Virus record (IMG/VR): IMGVR_UViG_3300007735_000458
Coordinates: 1 to 20,877 of that record
Reading direction: 5' to 3' (one strand)
DNA from: a virus
Length of the DNA stretch: 20,877 nt
The position numbers and the translations under genes are program-made. Shown here piece by piece: positions 5,769 to 13,293 of this stretch. Every line of letters starts with the position of its first letter. The first letter of the stretch is position 1. The notes under the pieces are model-generated. The model searched no databases. It had not been told where the DNA came from and saw nothing but the letters and a program-made list of their open reading frames with translations.

Positions 5769-6144
5769 ATAGGAGCTCGGCGTGGCGAATATCTAAGAAG
5801 GCGCATAGTTTTTCAATAGTGCCTCTATTGGCAAAATCGGTCTTGTCCGGCAATGGCCTTAAAACCCATTCTACGGCCTCTATAGCCCCTAAATCGAACT
5901 GATAGACCCCTTGTGGGGTTGAGTTGATATAAAGCGTCCTAGCGCCCGTTCTAGCCCTTATATCGGCCAAATAGTCCCACTTCCGCTTCTCAATCAGCAA
6001 TGTCGGGTAATGGGTGCGGCGACACTTGAGTTCGATGTATGCGTCGTGGGTGATGCCGTCGTGCTTGTCGGTCGGTGAAACTGGCGTCAGGTCTGGATAA
6101 ACGGCCTTTAACGCCTCGAATAATTCGACCTCGCGAAGATAAAT
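5761..6144 (-). CDS. PD-(D/E)XK-type nuclease (putative)
   Basis: The reading frame encodes about 127 aa. A conserved block HDGITHDAYIELKCR contains an acidic residue and the E-L-K of a PD-(D/E)XK nuclease core, followed by LLIEKRKWDYLAD and YINSTPQGVYQFDL. A role in DNA processing or resolution is inferred. The start is unclear. The frame is open only back to 6150 (after a TGA) with no ATG, GTG or TTG before the conserved part; ATT at 6144 is one possibility. An ATG at 6154, overlapping the end of the upstream gene, is in another frame and would join perfectly if the TTT at 6141-6143 had one base fewer. The ATG-only reading from about 6000 would lose the catalytic motif. Last gene of the right unit. 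Confidence 0.7.
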   Translation of the reverse strand: MYLREVELFEALKAVYPDLTPVSPTDKHDGITHDAYIELKCRRTHYPTLLIEKRKWDYLADIRARTGARTLYINSTPQGVYQFDLGAIEAVEWVLRPLPDKTDFANRGTIEKLCAFLDIRHAELLFV

Positions 6145-6401
6145 TAGTCGTCATCCTCATCGAAATCATCAAGCGGATTCTTGATGGGGTCTTTCGGATC
6201 AACTATCCAATCGGGATATGAGCTGCGATCCATTGCGAAAGCAAGAGCTGAACCTTCGTCCATACCGGCTCGACGGCAAGCGTCATACACTTCTTTGGCA
6301 GCAATAGCCCAAAAATCCAGTTTTGTAAGGATTGGCTCTTTCGTCGTCTTCCGACGTTTAGCCACCTTCTTCACCGGCTTCTTAGCGCGCTTTGTTGCCA
6401 C
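6144..6401 (-). CDS. Basic/acidic small protein, 85 aa
   Basis: Residues 1-22 are strongly basic (Lys/Arg/Ala/Thr-rich), the middle is helical (KLDFWAIAAKEVYDACRRAG...ALAFAMD), then SYPDWIVDP, and the last ten residues are nearly all Asp/Glu. I recognise the general type from actinophage genomes, where it follows the lysis genes, but know no function. Its ATG at 6401 overlaps the preceding membrane-protein gene by 20 bases. The charge split suggests nucleic-acid or protein binding (inference). Confidence 0.75.
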   Translation of the reverse strand: MATKRAKKPVKKVAKRRKTTKEPILTKLDFWAIAAKEVYDACRRAGMDEGSALAFAMDRSSYPDWIVDPKDPIKNPLDDFDEDDD

Positions 6402-6570
6402 CCTTTGCCACCTTTCGACTGAGGGCCAATTCTAACTGACTCTCCATCTTGTCGAGGCGCGACACAATCGGAATGTTTTCAAGTTTTATGATGTAACGAA
6501 GGCCAGCAATAAGCAAGGCAATTGATCCGAGAACTGAGGCAACGAATCCAGCGATTGAATTGATGTCCAT
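6382..6570 (-). CDS. Small membrane protein with coiled-coil tail, 62 aa
   Basis: One hydrophobic helix (residues about 5-27, IAGFVASVLGSIALLIAGL) is followed by a charged heptad-like segment (VSRLDKMESQLELAL) and a basic end. The start overlaps the holin stop as TAATG. Its position beside the holin suggests a second lysis membrane protein (holin partner or antiholin-like), but the sequence does not decide this. Confidence 0.75.
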   Translation of the reverse strand: MDINSIAGFVASVLGSIALLIAGLRYIIKLENIPIVSRLDKMESQLELALSRKVAKGGNKAR

Positions 6571-6752
6571 TACCGGACTTTGCCGTATCGCTCGTAGTTG
6601 GGGTTGAGCCAGTTAATCACGGAAGGCAACACACTCACAAGTGCCGCATTGAGAATGTAATCGGGTTGAAGACCGACCGAGAGGTATGTTGATAGAGCCG
6701 TCGCGAGGAAAGTCTTCGCCCACGTTTCCGCCATCTTTTTCAATTCGTTCAT
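6570..6752 (-). CDS. r1t-like holin, 60 aa
   Basis: A short hydrophobic protein with two membrane-spanning segments, about residues 13-28 and 32-50, a charged N-terminus and the pattern AETWAKTFLATAL...NAALVSVLPSVINWLNP. This resembles r1t-type holins of actinophages, which perforate the membrane so that endolysin can reach the wall. A good ribosome binding site (AAGGGG) lies 6-8 bases before ATG 6752. It lies inside the 3' end of the endolysin frame, overlapping it by 140 bases. Confidence 0.75.
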   Translation of the reverse strand: MNELKKMAETWAKTFLATALSTYLSVGLQPDYILNAALVSVLPSVINWLNPNYERYGKVR

Positions 6753-7161
6753 TATTGTCCCCTTCTAGGTTAAACCAAGATCCGTCTTTATCTCCCAAAG
6801 TCGTAAAGCTGATATGAAAGTGATGCCGGTGAGGATTAATCCCTTTGTATTTGCGCCATTTCCAATTCAGAATTGGCGATGAGATACGGCCATCAAAGAT
6901 TAAATACTTAATACGTTTATCGCCTCGCTTGGCGCATTTGCGGATTTTCTCGACTAGCGCGTGAGCTTCTTCCGGATGACTTCCCAAGTCGCTCGTAATA
7001 TCGAGACCCCTAACGATTCCGTTTTCATCAGGGTTATGATCCGATTTACGAGCCGAATGTCTTGAGTCGCCGATCCAGCCGTCACTTTTACGCGATCTTT
7101 CGATGTAAAGGTCATCTATCTGCTCCCTTAATTGCTGACCGGCTTTGCATAATTTGGGCAT
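6613..7161 (-). CDS. Endolysin, M15-like zinc peptidase
   Basis: This 182-aa protein has the arrangement of M15/VanY-like peptidases: H42 in SDHNP, D54 in GLDITSD, then a His-rich zinc segment HRHHFHISF at 111-119. These enzymes cleave peptides in the cell wall. No signal peptide is seen, so release through the neighbouring holin is expected. I chose ATG 7161 (MPKLCKAGQQ); a TTG at 7188 adds nine residues. After GSWFNL the frame runs 140 bases into the holin gene, giving a tail that looks like out-of-frame holin sequence. Either the tail is real or a base is missing or extra just before the holin start. Confidence 0.82.
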   Translation of the reverse strand: MPKLCKAGQQLREQIDDLYIERSRKSDGWIGDSRHSARKSDHNPDENGIVRGLDITSDLGSHPEEAHALVEKIRKCAKRGDKRIKYLIFDGRISSPILNWKWRKYKGINPHRHHFHISFTTLGDKDGSWFNLEGDNNERIEKDGGNVGEDFPRDGSINIPLGRSSTRLHSQCGTCECVAFRD

Positions 7162-7177
7162 AATCTTGAAAATTGTG

Positions 7178-7432
7178 CTACAGACCAAGCGCTTTTAAGT
7201 CGTCAGCAGTAAGTCCTAGCGCTGCCAACTTTGCTTCAGCTTCTGCTTTCTTCCTTGCTGCTTCTGCTTCTTGTTGTGCTTTCCAAGCATCTACTTTAGC
7301 AAAACCATCCAAAAATTCTTTTTCACTTAAACCAATTTCTTTAATCCAAGTGATGTCCGAATAATTATCACCATTGATAACCCATTCTATGTTGGGACAT
7401 AGCATCGTTAAAACTTCATAACCTTTTGCCAT
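7178..7432 (-). CDS. Phage protein with coiled-coil C-terminus, 84 aa
   Basis: The N-terminal half (YEVLTMLCPNIEWVINGDNYSDI) is a small domain and the C-terminal half is Ala/Glu/Lys helix ending in LAALGLTADDLKALGL. This arrangement is common just downstream of tail-fibre genes in uncultured aquatic phages, usually annotated as hypothetical. The close link to the fibre gene (start one base from its stop, overlap TAATG) suggests a virion or fibre-assembly role, which is inference. Confidence 0.78.
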   Translation of the reverse strand: MAKGYEVLTMLCPNIEWVINGDNYSDITWIKEIGLSEKEFLDGFAKVDAWKAQQEAEAARKKAEAEAKLAALGLTADDLKALGL

Positions 7433-8280
7433 TATGCACCAATTTCTAGTAATACGATACTTGATGTTGAATTATCTGTTTCTTGATTCTGCACTCGGGT
7501 TCCAGCGACATTATTATTGGAATTAAATTGACATTTATAAGTAGTTGCAGAAGTTGTTGCTGGCGAATCCAAATATGCCGTGCTTACTGTGCCGATATTG
7601 TTTGTTGCCGTCGAAGCAGTTTTACCGGCTCCGCCTGACATTTGCACAATGGTCGTTGCCCCTCGAAGCAATCTAATGTTGCAGGTTGTGTTACCCGTGT
7701 CTTTAGCGACTCCAGCGATGGTTGCTAATACTAGAATTTTGCTTGTGCTGGCCGAAGGAGTAATAGTTGCCGTTAATCCAGTATCAGCGTAAGTCGAGCT
7801 GCTACTTGTTGTTTCAGTTGAATATGTTGCTGCAACAACTTGTAAAACTTTTCCACCGCCACTAGGCGTAGCCCATTTTAATCCTGTTGCCGTTGTTGAA
7901 TCGGCGGTTAAAACTTGTCCATTAGTTCCAACTGCTAAACGCGAAAATGTATCGGCTCCAGTTCCGCCAATTAAATCTCCTTTAGCATCAAACGCAGTAG
8001 CGACGGTATTGGTGACGACTGGTATTGGGCCAGTTCCAGAAGCTACTGAAATACCAGTTCCAGCTTGAACTTCGGTTATATCGCCTTGATCGTTTGCAAT
8101 CCAAGTAAAATCCATATCCGTATTGGATGCTTTAGATAAAATTTGTCCGGTTGTGCCACCTTTCAAATCAACCATCGATGTATCGATGCCGTTACCCAAT
8201 GTGCGAATGGCTAATGCGCCATCCTTCACAAGATCCGTGTCAGCCGGAGTCGTCCAGCCGAAGTTAGTTGTTGTTGGCAT
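7432..8280 (-). CDS. Tail fibre / receptor-binding protein, 282 aa
   Basis: The N-terminus (FGWTTPADTDLVKDGALAIR) is typical of fibre proteins of aquatic phages. Two related units follow, GTTGQILSKAS...FTW and GTNGQVLTADS...LKW, then a Thr/Ser-rich beta C-terminal domain from about residue 145. Such trimeric fibres bind the host surface. The C-terminal domain is likely the specificity part. It follows the tail-tip gene with a one-base overlap. Confidence 0.8.
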   Translation of the reverse strand: MPTTTNFGWTTPADTDLVKDGALAIRTLGNGIDTSMVDLKGGTTGQILSKASNTDMDFTWIANDQGDITEVQAGTGISVASGTGPIPVVTNTVATAFDAKGDLIGGTGADTFSRLAVGTNGQVLTADSTTATGLKWATPSGGGKVLQVVAATYSTETTSSSSTYADTGLTATITPSASTSKILVLATIAGVAKDTGNTTCNIRLLRGATTIVQMSGGAGKTASTATNNIGTVSTAYLDSPATTSATTYKCQFNSNNNVAGTRVQNQETDNSTSSIVLLEIGA

Positions 8281-9530
8281 TAACTAATCACTCCAATCGC
8301 GTCCTGCCATTCTAAGGTGTTAAGGATACTATTCCAGCTTTCTGCCGCATTGACTTGATCCCAAGTTTGAGCGACTGCCGAGAATTCTGTTGGTGAGGCC
8401 GTAAAAGTCAGATTTAGGCCATTTTGAGTGCTGGTCCAAGTCCAGCCTTCGATGTAGCCAGTAAATTCGCCGCCATAGATATTGATAGGCAAATTGGTAA
8501 TTTTGACTGGTTGGCCCATAAATATATTTAATAGAGCATCTCGATTAGAATTTCCAATTTCTGGATTTTGTAGCGGATAAGTGATGGAGTCAAAATAGGC
8601 TCGAGGATAGGCTCGCAAAGCAACCTGCCGATTGGCAACGTTTTGAGCATCGGTAGCGTCGTGAATATAGGAATTCTCTTGAACTTGGTAAAGACCATAA
8701 AGGTCAATTGAATCTTGATCCGTAGCAGATTTGGAACTATTGAAATTGTTGCCATAGTTGATTTGGTATTTATTGACGATTTTGCCAGAACGCACTGATT
8801 GGCGAATTCCTTGAGCGAAGGCTTCGCGTCCATCTAATTCGGTATACCCGTTGGCTAGAAGGTAATTTTGACGATGAGCTGCGTCGGCATACCCAATTTC
8901 GCCGTTGGCATTTTCATAAATATAGCCAAGAGCTGAATTGGCAATTTGAGTAACGATTGAATAATAATCAATTGGATCAGCCGAGCGTTGTTCCATTTTG
9001 TATTGGCCCGGCCTATCGATGTCCCCAAGACCAACATCTCCAGCATTTATCCATTGAGTCGTTGGATCATAAGAAGACCATTGAGCGGCAGGTGATACTT
9101 CATTCCAAGAGGCCAATAAAAGGTCGCTTAAAATTGTATAAATTTGATCGCCGTCGTCGTCTTGAGCTAATGAAGTCGTCCATACGGCCTTATAAAGTTT
9201 TGATAAAGCGCCAAGAGCAATAATTTGGATTTGAGTCACATAATTGGCTTCGCCAGCGGATCTTATGCTCGTCGTTATGTCGGATAGTCTGCCGCCGAAA
9301 ATTGACACCCAGTTTCCGGAACTATCTTTTACTTCAATTGTGACGCCAGTATTGACTGTCCAAGTATAGGTTGTGTTGGAAGTATTAACTAGCGTTAAGT
9401 TGCAATAACCAGCTTGTGCTTGAGTATTGATGTCAGTTCGGCCACTTGTTATGGTAAAACCAACCAACGTCAAATCGGTTGCGTTTGTGCCGTTAATTAA
9501 AACTCGATATTGAGGCGTCCAAACTGTCAT
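8280..9530 (-). CDS. Minor tail / tail-tip protein, 416 aa
   Basis: It lies directly after the tape measure, the usual place of distal-tail and tail-hub proteins. The N-terminal 110 residues (YRVLINGTNATDLTLVGFTI...FGGRLSDI) resemble hub-type beta domains; the middle is mixed (YYSIVTQIANSALGYIYE), and the end is Trp/Asn-rich. Exact subtype (distal tail, hub or both combined) cannot be decided; the small gene count suggests it combines functions. The start ATG overlaps the tape-measure stop as ATGA. Confidence 0.75.
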   Translation of the reverse strand: MTVWTPQYRVLINGTNATDLTLVGFTITSGRTDINTQAQAGYCNLTLVNTSNTTYTWTVNTGVTIEVKDSSGNWVSIFGGRLSDITTSIRSAGEANYVTQIQIIALGALSKLYKAVWTTSLAQDDDGDQIYTILSDLLLASWNEVSPAAQWSSYDPTTQWINAGDVGLGDIDRPGQYKMEQRSADPIDYYSIVTQIANSALGYIYENANGEIGYADAAHRQNYLLANGYTELDGREAFAQGIRQSVRSGKIVNKYQINYGNNFNSSKSATDQDSIDLYGLYQVQENSYIHDATDAQNVANRQVALRAYPRAYFDSITYPLQNPEIGNSNRDALLNIFMGQPVKITNLPINIYGGEFTGYIEGWTWTSTQNGLNLTFTASPTEFSAVAQTWDQVNAAESWNSILNTLEWQDAIGVIS

Positions 9531-10969
9531 AACAGATTAAAGGCGATTGACCCACCGCCGCCAGTTCCTCGAGCGCTTGCTGTGTTCAGCGCTGAAACGA
9601 CTGCTCGACTGAATCCTTCTTCATCGATGGCGCTTGGCGCATTGACGTTAATGGTTACGCCGGATGCAGCTGCGATTCCAGCCAAAGTCGTCGTATTAAC
9701 GCCGGATTGGGCAAAAGTCGGCATTGAGATTGCGGTGGTTGATCCGACCGGAACGCTTGGCGCTGACGCCACAACTTTAGGCGCAGTCGTAACTGGCGCT
9801 GGAACCGACGTCTTGGGGCTGACTGGCGCAGCATTAGCAGATCCGCTTGATGGTGGAATGATTGATGCGCCACCAAAAGGAAGACTGGCCGTTGGAACAC
9901 TTCCGGTCATTGTTGGTGATGATGTGGCGATATTTGGAATGGTCGAGATATTAGGAAGAATTGGGATTGCGTTATAGGCGCGAATGATTTTATTGACCGC
10001 ATCAATGACGTCATTAGCCAATTCTTTGACTTTGCTGGTGACTGTCCCGATGATGTTAATGATTCCAGCGATTGTTGCGCCAACGGATTTGATAGCGCCA
10101 ACCAAAGCAGTCTCGAAAATAGGCACTAAATATGTTTTGATAAAAGACCATAAATCGCGTAACGCGGCTTCATTATTCTTAAAAGCCTCAACGATTGGAT
10201 CGATGGCTGCTCTCTTTGCTTCTTGGAATTTAGGTATTAAGACATTAACTACATAATCCAAAAGTCTCTGAATGATTGGCAACAATTGGGCGCCAATTGC
10301 TTCTTTAGCTTCATCAAAGCCGACTTTTAATCTGGCAATTTGACCCTCAAAGGTATTGGCTTGCGCGGCGGCTGCTCCGCCAAAAGTTTGACCTAATTGG
10401 GTTACTGCACCCTCAAGACCCATTGTTTTAATTTCGGCAGCGGATAAACCAATTCCTAAACGAGCGAGAGACGCGGTATTGCCTTCATAGGCTTTACCTA
10501 AGGCGTTAGATACTGTCTCAACGTCTTTGCCAGTTGCCGCTGAAATGTCAAGGGCAAGAGTGAGAAGTTTTTGTGACTGCTCGACTGATCCGGTTGCAGT
10601 TGCGAGTCTTTGCAGAGCCGGACGAAGTTTGTCATCTGCGACACCGGTGGCGAGTGCGGTTTTACTAATCTGATCCTCAACGGCCTTAATTTGAGCCTCA
10701 GTTGCCCCTGTAACGTTCTCTAAAGCAAGCGCTAGGCGCTTTTGAGCAGCTTCATCTTCTATGGCCGCTTTGACGCCTTCAATGGCTAATTTGCCCGCAT
10801 AGGCAGCAGCCGCAGCAGCGGCAGCAGCAAAAGCCGCCGCAGCGACCTTGCCAAATTTTTCCAACTTACCGCCGAAGGTTTCGACTTCATTAGAGCCAAT
10901 ATCTAATTTCTTTTTAAGGTCATCTACGTCTGCGAGAATTGATAACTTAAGGGTTCTACTTCCGGCCAT
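9527..10969 (-). CDS. Tail tape measure protein, 480 aa
   Basis: This long protein has a helical N-terminal half, an Ala-rich hydrophobic stretch (about residues 45-63), repeated helix segments (QKLLTLALDISAATGKDV, ARLGIGLSAAEIK), a second hydrophobic region near 280-310 and a Pro/Ser/Thr-rich C-terminus. It sets tail length and helps DNA delivery. At about 1.5 angstrom per residue, 480 residues imply a tail near 70 nm (rule-of-thumb estimate). The start MAGSRTLKL at 10969 overlaps the previous stop as TAATG; a start four codons upstream is less likely. Confidence 0.9.
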   Translation of the reverse strand: MAGSRTLKLSILADVDDLKKKLDIGSNEVETFGGKLEKFGKVAAAAFAAAAAAAAAYAGKLAIEGVKAAIEDEAAQKRLALALENVTGATEAQIKAVEDQISKTALATGVADDKLRPALQRLATATGSVEQSQKLLTLALDISAATGKDVETVSNALGKAYEGNTASLARLGIGLSAAEIKTMGLEGAVTQLGQTFGGAAAAQANTFEGQIARLKVGFDEAKEAIGAQLLPIIQRLLDYVVNVLIPKFQEAKRAAIDPIVEAFKNNEAALRDLWSFIKTYLVPIFETALVGAIKSVGATIAGIINIIGTVTSKVKELANDVIDAVNKIIRAYNAIPILPNISTIPNIATSSPTMTGSVPTASLPFGGASIIPPSSGSANAAPVSPKTSVPAPVTTAPKVVASAPSVPVGSTTAISMPTFAQSGVNTTTLAGIAAASGVTINVNAPSAIDEEGFSRAVVSALNTASARGTGGGGSIAFNLL

Positions 10970-11433
10970 TAGTCGTCCCACTTTCCAAGAATCTTAGAAA
11001 ACGCATCTTCCCACTTTGCAATTAATTGAGGCTGAATTTTGCGAAGTGCCGGATAGATGAAATAGCCAGAATTTCCTCTGCCTTGTCTTGGGGTGCGTCG
11101 TGGGAATTGACGATAACGATTAGATCCGAATTCATAACCTGCCCAGAGGTCTTTAGTTGATCCCCCACCAGAAAAGCGCTGACTCGCGAATCCATAAGAG
11201 AGCTCGCCAATCTTCGAGGTTTTGGAAACTTTAACGCCACTTGTAATGCGATCGACAACGGCTTGTCCAAAGGTTCTTGTGATGCCGTAGGCCTTAACCT
11301 CGTTGGCGGCATATTGAGCAAGCGCAAAACTTTCGCGTTTAGCCGCATCAACAGCTTCATCATCCATCGCTTTGAACGCGGCAATGATTGAACGAAGTTC
11401 GCGCTTGTCATAGCTGATTGGTTCATCTGCCAC
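10969..11433 (-). CDS. Tail/neck-associated protein of unknown function, 154 aa
   Basis: Starts with GTG at 11433 (MADEPISYDK), preceded by AAGGAG, and overlaps the end of the frameshifted chaperone reading. Helical N-terminus, then a Gly/Arg/Tyr-rich basic middle (YEFGSNRYRQFPRRTP) and a C-terminal helix (FIYPALRKIQPQLIAKWEDAF). This pattern recalls HK97 gp10-like tail-completion proteins, but the position between chaperone and tape measure is not the classic one. Low certainty on role. Confidence 0.7.
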   Translation of the reverse strand: MADEPISYDKRELRSIIAAFKAMDDEAVDAAKRESFALAQYAANEVKAYGITRTFGQAVVDRITSGVKVSKTSKIGELSYGFASQRFSGGGSTKDLWAGYEFGSNRYRQFPRRTPRQGRGNSGYFIYPALRKIQPQLIAKWEDAFSKILGKWDD

Positions 11434-11823
11434 GTCCGTTGCGCTCCTTCAATATGTCAATTGCCGTTAATACTTGCTCGATGTCCGTCCATTCGCTCAT
11501 CGGAATTCCTGTCGCGATTGCGACTTCAATGAGAAGCCGATTTACGCTTCCGGACTCGTAGCTTTTGGGCTTTCATCCCCAATCAACATTTCATCAATTG
11601 AGAGTTCCCAAATTTCTTGCGACTTTGTGGGTTTTCCAGCTGCTTCTCGCTTGTAAGCGTAATAAGCAAGATCTAGAAAATCGGCTTGCTGGTATGCCGA
11701 AATATCCTTCATTGAATAAATCGACTTGCCAGTTTTGCGTTCCCACTTAGCCCATTCAGGTAAGCCGGCCACATAAGTAACCGACTCACCTGTTATGTAT
11801 TTAATTGTTATTGATAACTTCAT
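11423..11823 (-). CDS. Tail assembly chaperone, -1 frameshift product (G-T)
   Basis: The G part (11542..11823, 93 aa, MKLSITIKYITG...) ends at TAA 11542. Just before the stop, the in-frame heptamer C-CCA-AAA (11569-11563) is a canonical slippery site. After a -1 slip, translation continues through SYESGSVNRLLIEVAIATG, MSEWTDIEQVL and AIDILKER to TGA at 11425-11423, adding about 46 residues that look like a typical T domain. G and G-T proteins help polymerise tail tube around the tape measure, and the ratio is set by the slip. The extension overlaps the GTG start of the 154-aa gene. Confidence 0.85.
11542..11823 (-). CDS. Tail assembly chaperone, unshifted product (G)
   Basis: This is the main product, 93 aa, with a beta-rich N-terminus followed by a helix (DFLDLAYYAYKREAAGK). 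It lies between the major tail protein and the tape measure, the standard place of the chaperone. It shares its first 85 or so residues with the frameshift product. Confidence 0.85.
   Translation of the reverse strand: MKLSITIKYITGESVTYVAGLPEWAKWERKTGKSIYSMKDISAYQQADFLDLAYYAYKREAAGKPTKSQEIWELSIDEMLIGDESPKATSPEA
11563..11569 (-). other. Slippery heptamer CCCAAAA for -1 frameshifting
   Basis: Reads C-CCA-AAA in the chaperone frame, the X-XXY-YYZ form known to drive -1 slippage in tail assembly chaperones. It is followed by an open T frame of about 46 codons. I did not find a strong downstream structure by eye. Confidence 0.85.
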
Positions 11824-11842
11824 CTCCCGATGCTCCGATCTA

Positions 11843-12250
11843 TTAGCTGAAGGTCTCTGTTACTGCGCCCTTCGATACCTTGAAGGTGAAGGATACTGTT
11901 TGCGCATCAATTCCCGATCCACCAGCTGTTGGGAATTCTGGAAGGATTGGAAAAACAAATTGAGCGCCGGTTGCGGCGGTTAATGTAACGCTGATGTCTG
12001 TATCTGGTGCTGATTCTGCAGCTGCCCAAAGTGCTTCGCATACTGAGTTAGCTTTGCCCCAGTCTGCGAGCATATCTAACTGGAATGTGCCTTCGATATT
12101 GACTGTCTTGTAAGCCTCGCCGTCGAGAGTTTGATAGGTCTCGCGGACATTGGTCTTAGTCAAAACTGCGTTTGTCGCTTGGGCTTCGATATCTGTTCCA
12201 CCTGTGAAAGATAGCGAAATGTCGCGACCGGTGATGACTGTGGTTGCCAC
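11843..12250 (-). CDS. Major tail (tube) protein, 135 aa
   Basis: A small beta-rich protein (DISLSFTGGTDIEAQATNAV...TVNIEGTFQLDML...SFTFKVSKGAVTETF) of the size and layout of siphovirus tail-tube subunits. It sits between the tail terminator and the chaperone. It is preceded by AGGAG-type binding sequence in the nine-base gap after the terminator gene, as expected for a strongly expressed structural gene. Confidence 0.82.
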   Translation of the reverse strand: MATTVITGRDISLSFTGGTDIEAQATNAVLTKTNVRETYQTLDGEAYKTVNIEGTFQLDMLADWGKANSVCEALWAAAESAPDTDISVTLTAATGAQFVFPILPEFPTAGGSGIDAQTVSFTFKVSKGAVTETFS

Positions 12251-12259
12251 TTTTTCTCC

Positions 12260-12649
12260 TTAGTTGGTCTGTGTGTAATAGGTGGAAACGCGAATATCAG
12301 CGACCAATAAATTGACCGCTCCCACTTGCGTAACCGATGGCCGTTCTACTGGGCCGACTGTGTAGCCGTCCGGAATTACTGCCAAAACTGAAAATATCAG
12401 CTGCTCAAGATTGTCAAGAGAAGCTGGATTGGAAAGATAAGCAACTCCGCAAGTAATCGTCATATTAATCTTGGCGTGAATTGTTGAGTCGTTGATTGTG
12501 TTTAATTCTAAATAAGGTGAATCTGGAACAAGAATAACCGCTGGAACTTGCACAGCTTCGGGAACGTATGAATAAACGTTAGCCGAAACGGAGGCGAGTG
12601 CAGTAGCCAGCGGTGTCCGGATAGACGATAAAACTGTCGAGGCAGGCAT
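12260..12649 (-). CDS. Tail terminator protein, 129 aa
   Basis: Mixed alpha/beta protein (LSSIRTPLATALASV...VPAVILVPDSPYLE...INMTITCGVAYLS...LEQLIFSVLAVIPDG) matching the size and pattern of tail-terminator/joining proteins that cap the tube and meet the head. It directly follows the connector gene and precedes the tube gene. Confidence 0.7.
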   Translation of the reverse strand: MPASTVLSSIRTPLATALASVSANVYSYVPEAVQVPAVILVPDSPYLELNTINDSTIHAKINMTITCGVAYLSNPASLDNLEQLIFSVLAVIPDGYTVGPVERPSVTQVGAVNLLVADIRVSTYYTQTN

Positions 12650-13221
12650 TAACCCACCATCGCATCGGTATCAAGATAGGGACCAAGTAGGCCAGTTACC
12701 TTTGCCAATAAATTCTTAGAAAGTCTGTAAGGTGTGACTGCAAAATCTATTCCTTCAATGGATCCACCGGCAGCGGTTCTGGCTTGGAAGATTTCGACAG
12801 AAATAGCCAAAACTGCAGCTTCGACGTTAGCATTTCCGACATAGGTTGATGCGCCAGAGAGCGCAGCGTTTCCGGCTGGGATAATGTTCTTTTCCAGTAT
12901 GTCAGCATTTGTGATGGCGGCGGTAAATACATAGGGGCCAATTAAATCATCTGTGACTGTGTGAGTGCCGTTAAAAGGTGATCCGACACTTGTAATCACA
13001 ACCGATTGACCTTCGGTAAATTCGTGAATTGTTGCGGTGTGGAAATAAGCAACGTTATTTTCTAAAGAAACTTTGTTAATTTTGCTTTGGAAGGTAACGA
13101 GCATCGGCAAGATCAGATTCTCACTTGCATCCACAATGTCGGCAAGATAAGCGTCTGAATATAGGGAAGACGAGACGCCAAGAATAGTCCTTAGCTCTGC
13201 AGCCGTAACAATTGTTGGCAT
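12649..13221 (-). CDS. Head-tail connector / adaptor, 190 aa
   Basis: The N-terminus (TAAELRTILGVSSSLYSDAYLADIVDASENLI) and C-terminus (helical, RTAAGGSIEG...) match gp6-like adaptor proteins that bind under the portal. Residues about 50-120 form an inserted beta region (FTEGQSVVITSVGSPFNGTHTV), as in some actinophage connectors. It is the first gene after the capsid gene. Confidence 0.75.
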   Translation of the reverse strand: MPTIVTAAELRTILGVSSSLYSDAYLADIVDASENLILPMLVTFQSKINKVSLENNVAYFHTATIHEFTEGQSVVITSVGSPFNGTHTVTDDLIGPYVFTAAITNADILEKNIIPAGNAALSGASTYVGNANVEAAVLAISVEIFQARTAAGGSIEGIDFAVTPYRLSKNLLAKVTGLLGPYLDTDAMVG

Positions 13222-13244
13222 CTCGTTTCCTTTCGATCTAGAGG

Positions 13245-13279
13245 GTGACAGGCCAGCTCGGGAGCGGACTGGCCGTCAC
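13245..13279 (-). terminator. Strong stem-loop after the capsid gene
   Basis: On the minus strand GTGAC plus GGCCAG pair with CTGGCC plus GTCAC, eleven pairs with one bulged T and a 12-base loop. It lies in the 72-base gap after the capsid stop. No T-run follows on the minus strand, so it may be a partial terminator or an mRNA-stabilising/processing hairpin that raises capsid output over downstream genes. Confidence 0.5.
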
Positions 13280-13293
13280 TTTTAGGGATTTAA

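Noticed and set aside
5990-6202. 70-codon frame beginning near the end of the 85-aa gene
   Set aside because: The other frame encodes the conserved nuclease core; only its ATG is of interest as a possible slipped start.
9510-9977. 155-codon plus-strand frame opposite the tape measure C-terminus
   Set aside because: Antisense of a Pro/Ala/Ser-rich region; all convincing genes are on the minus strand.
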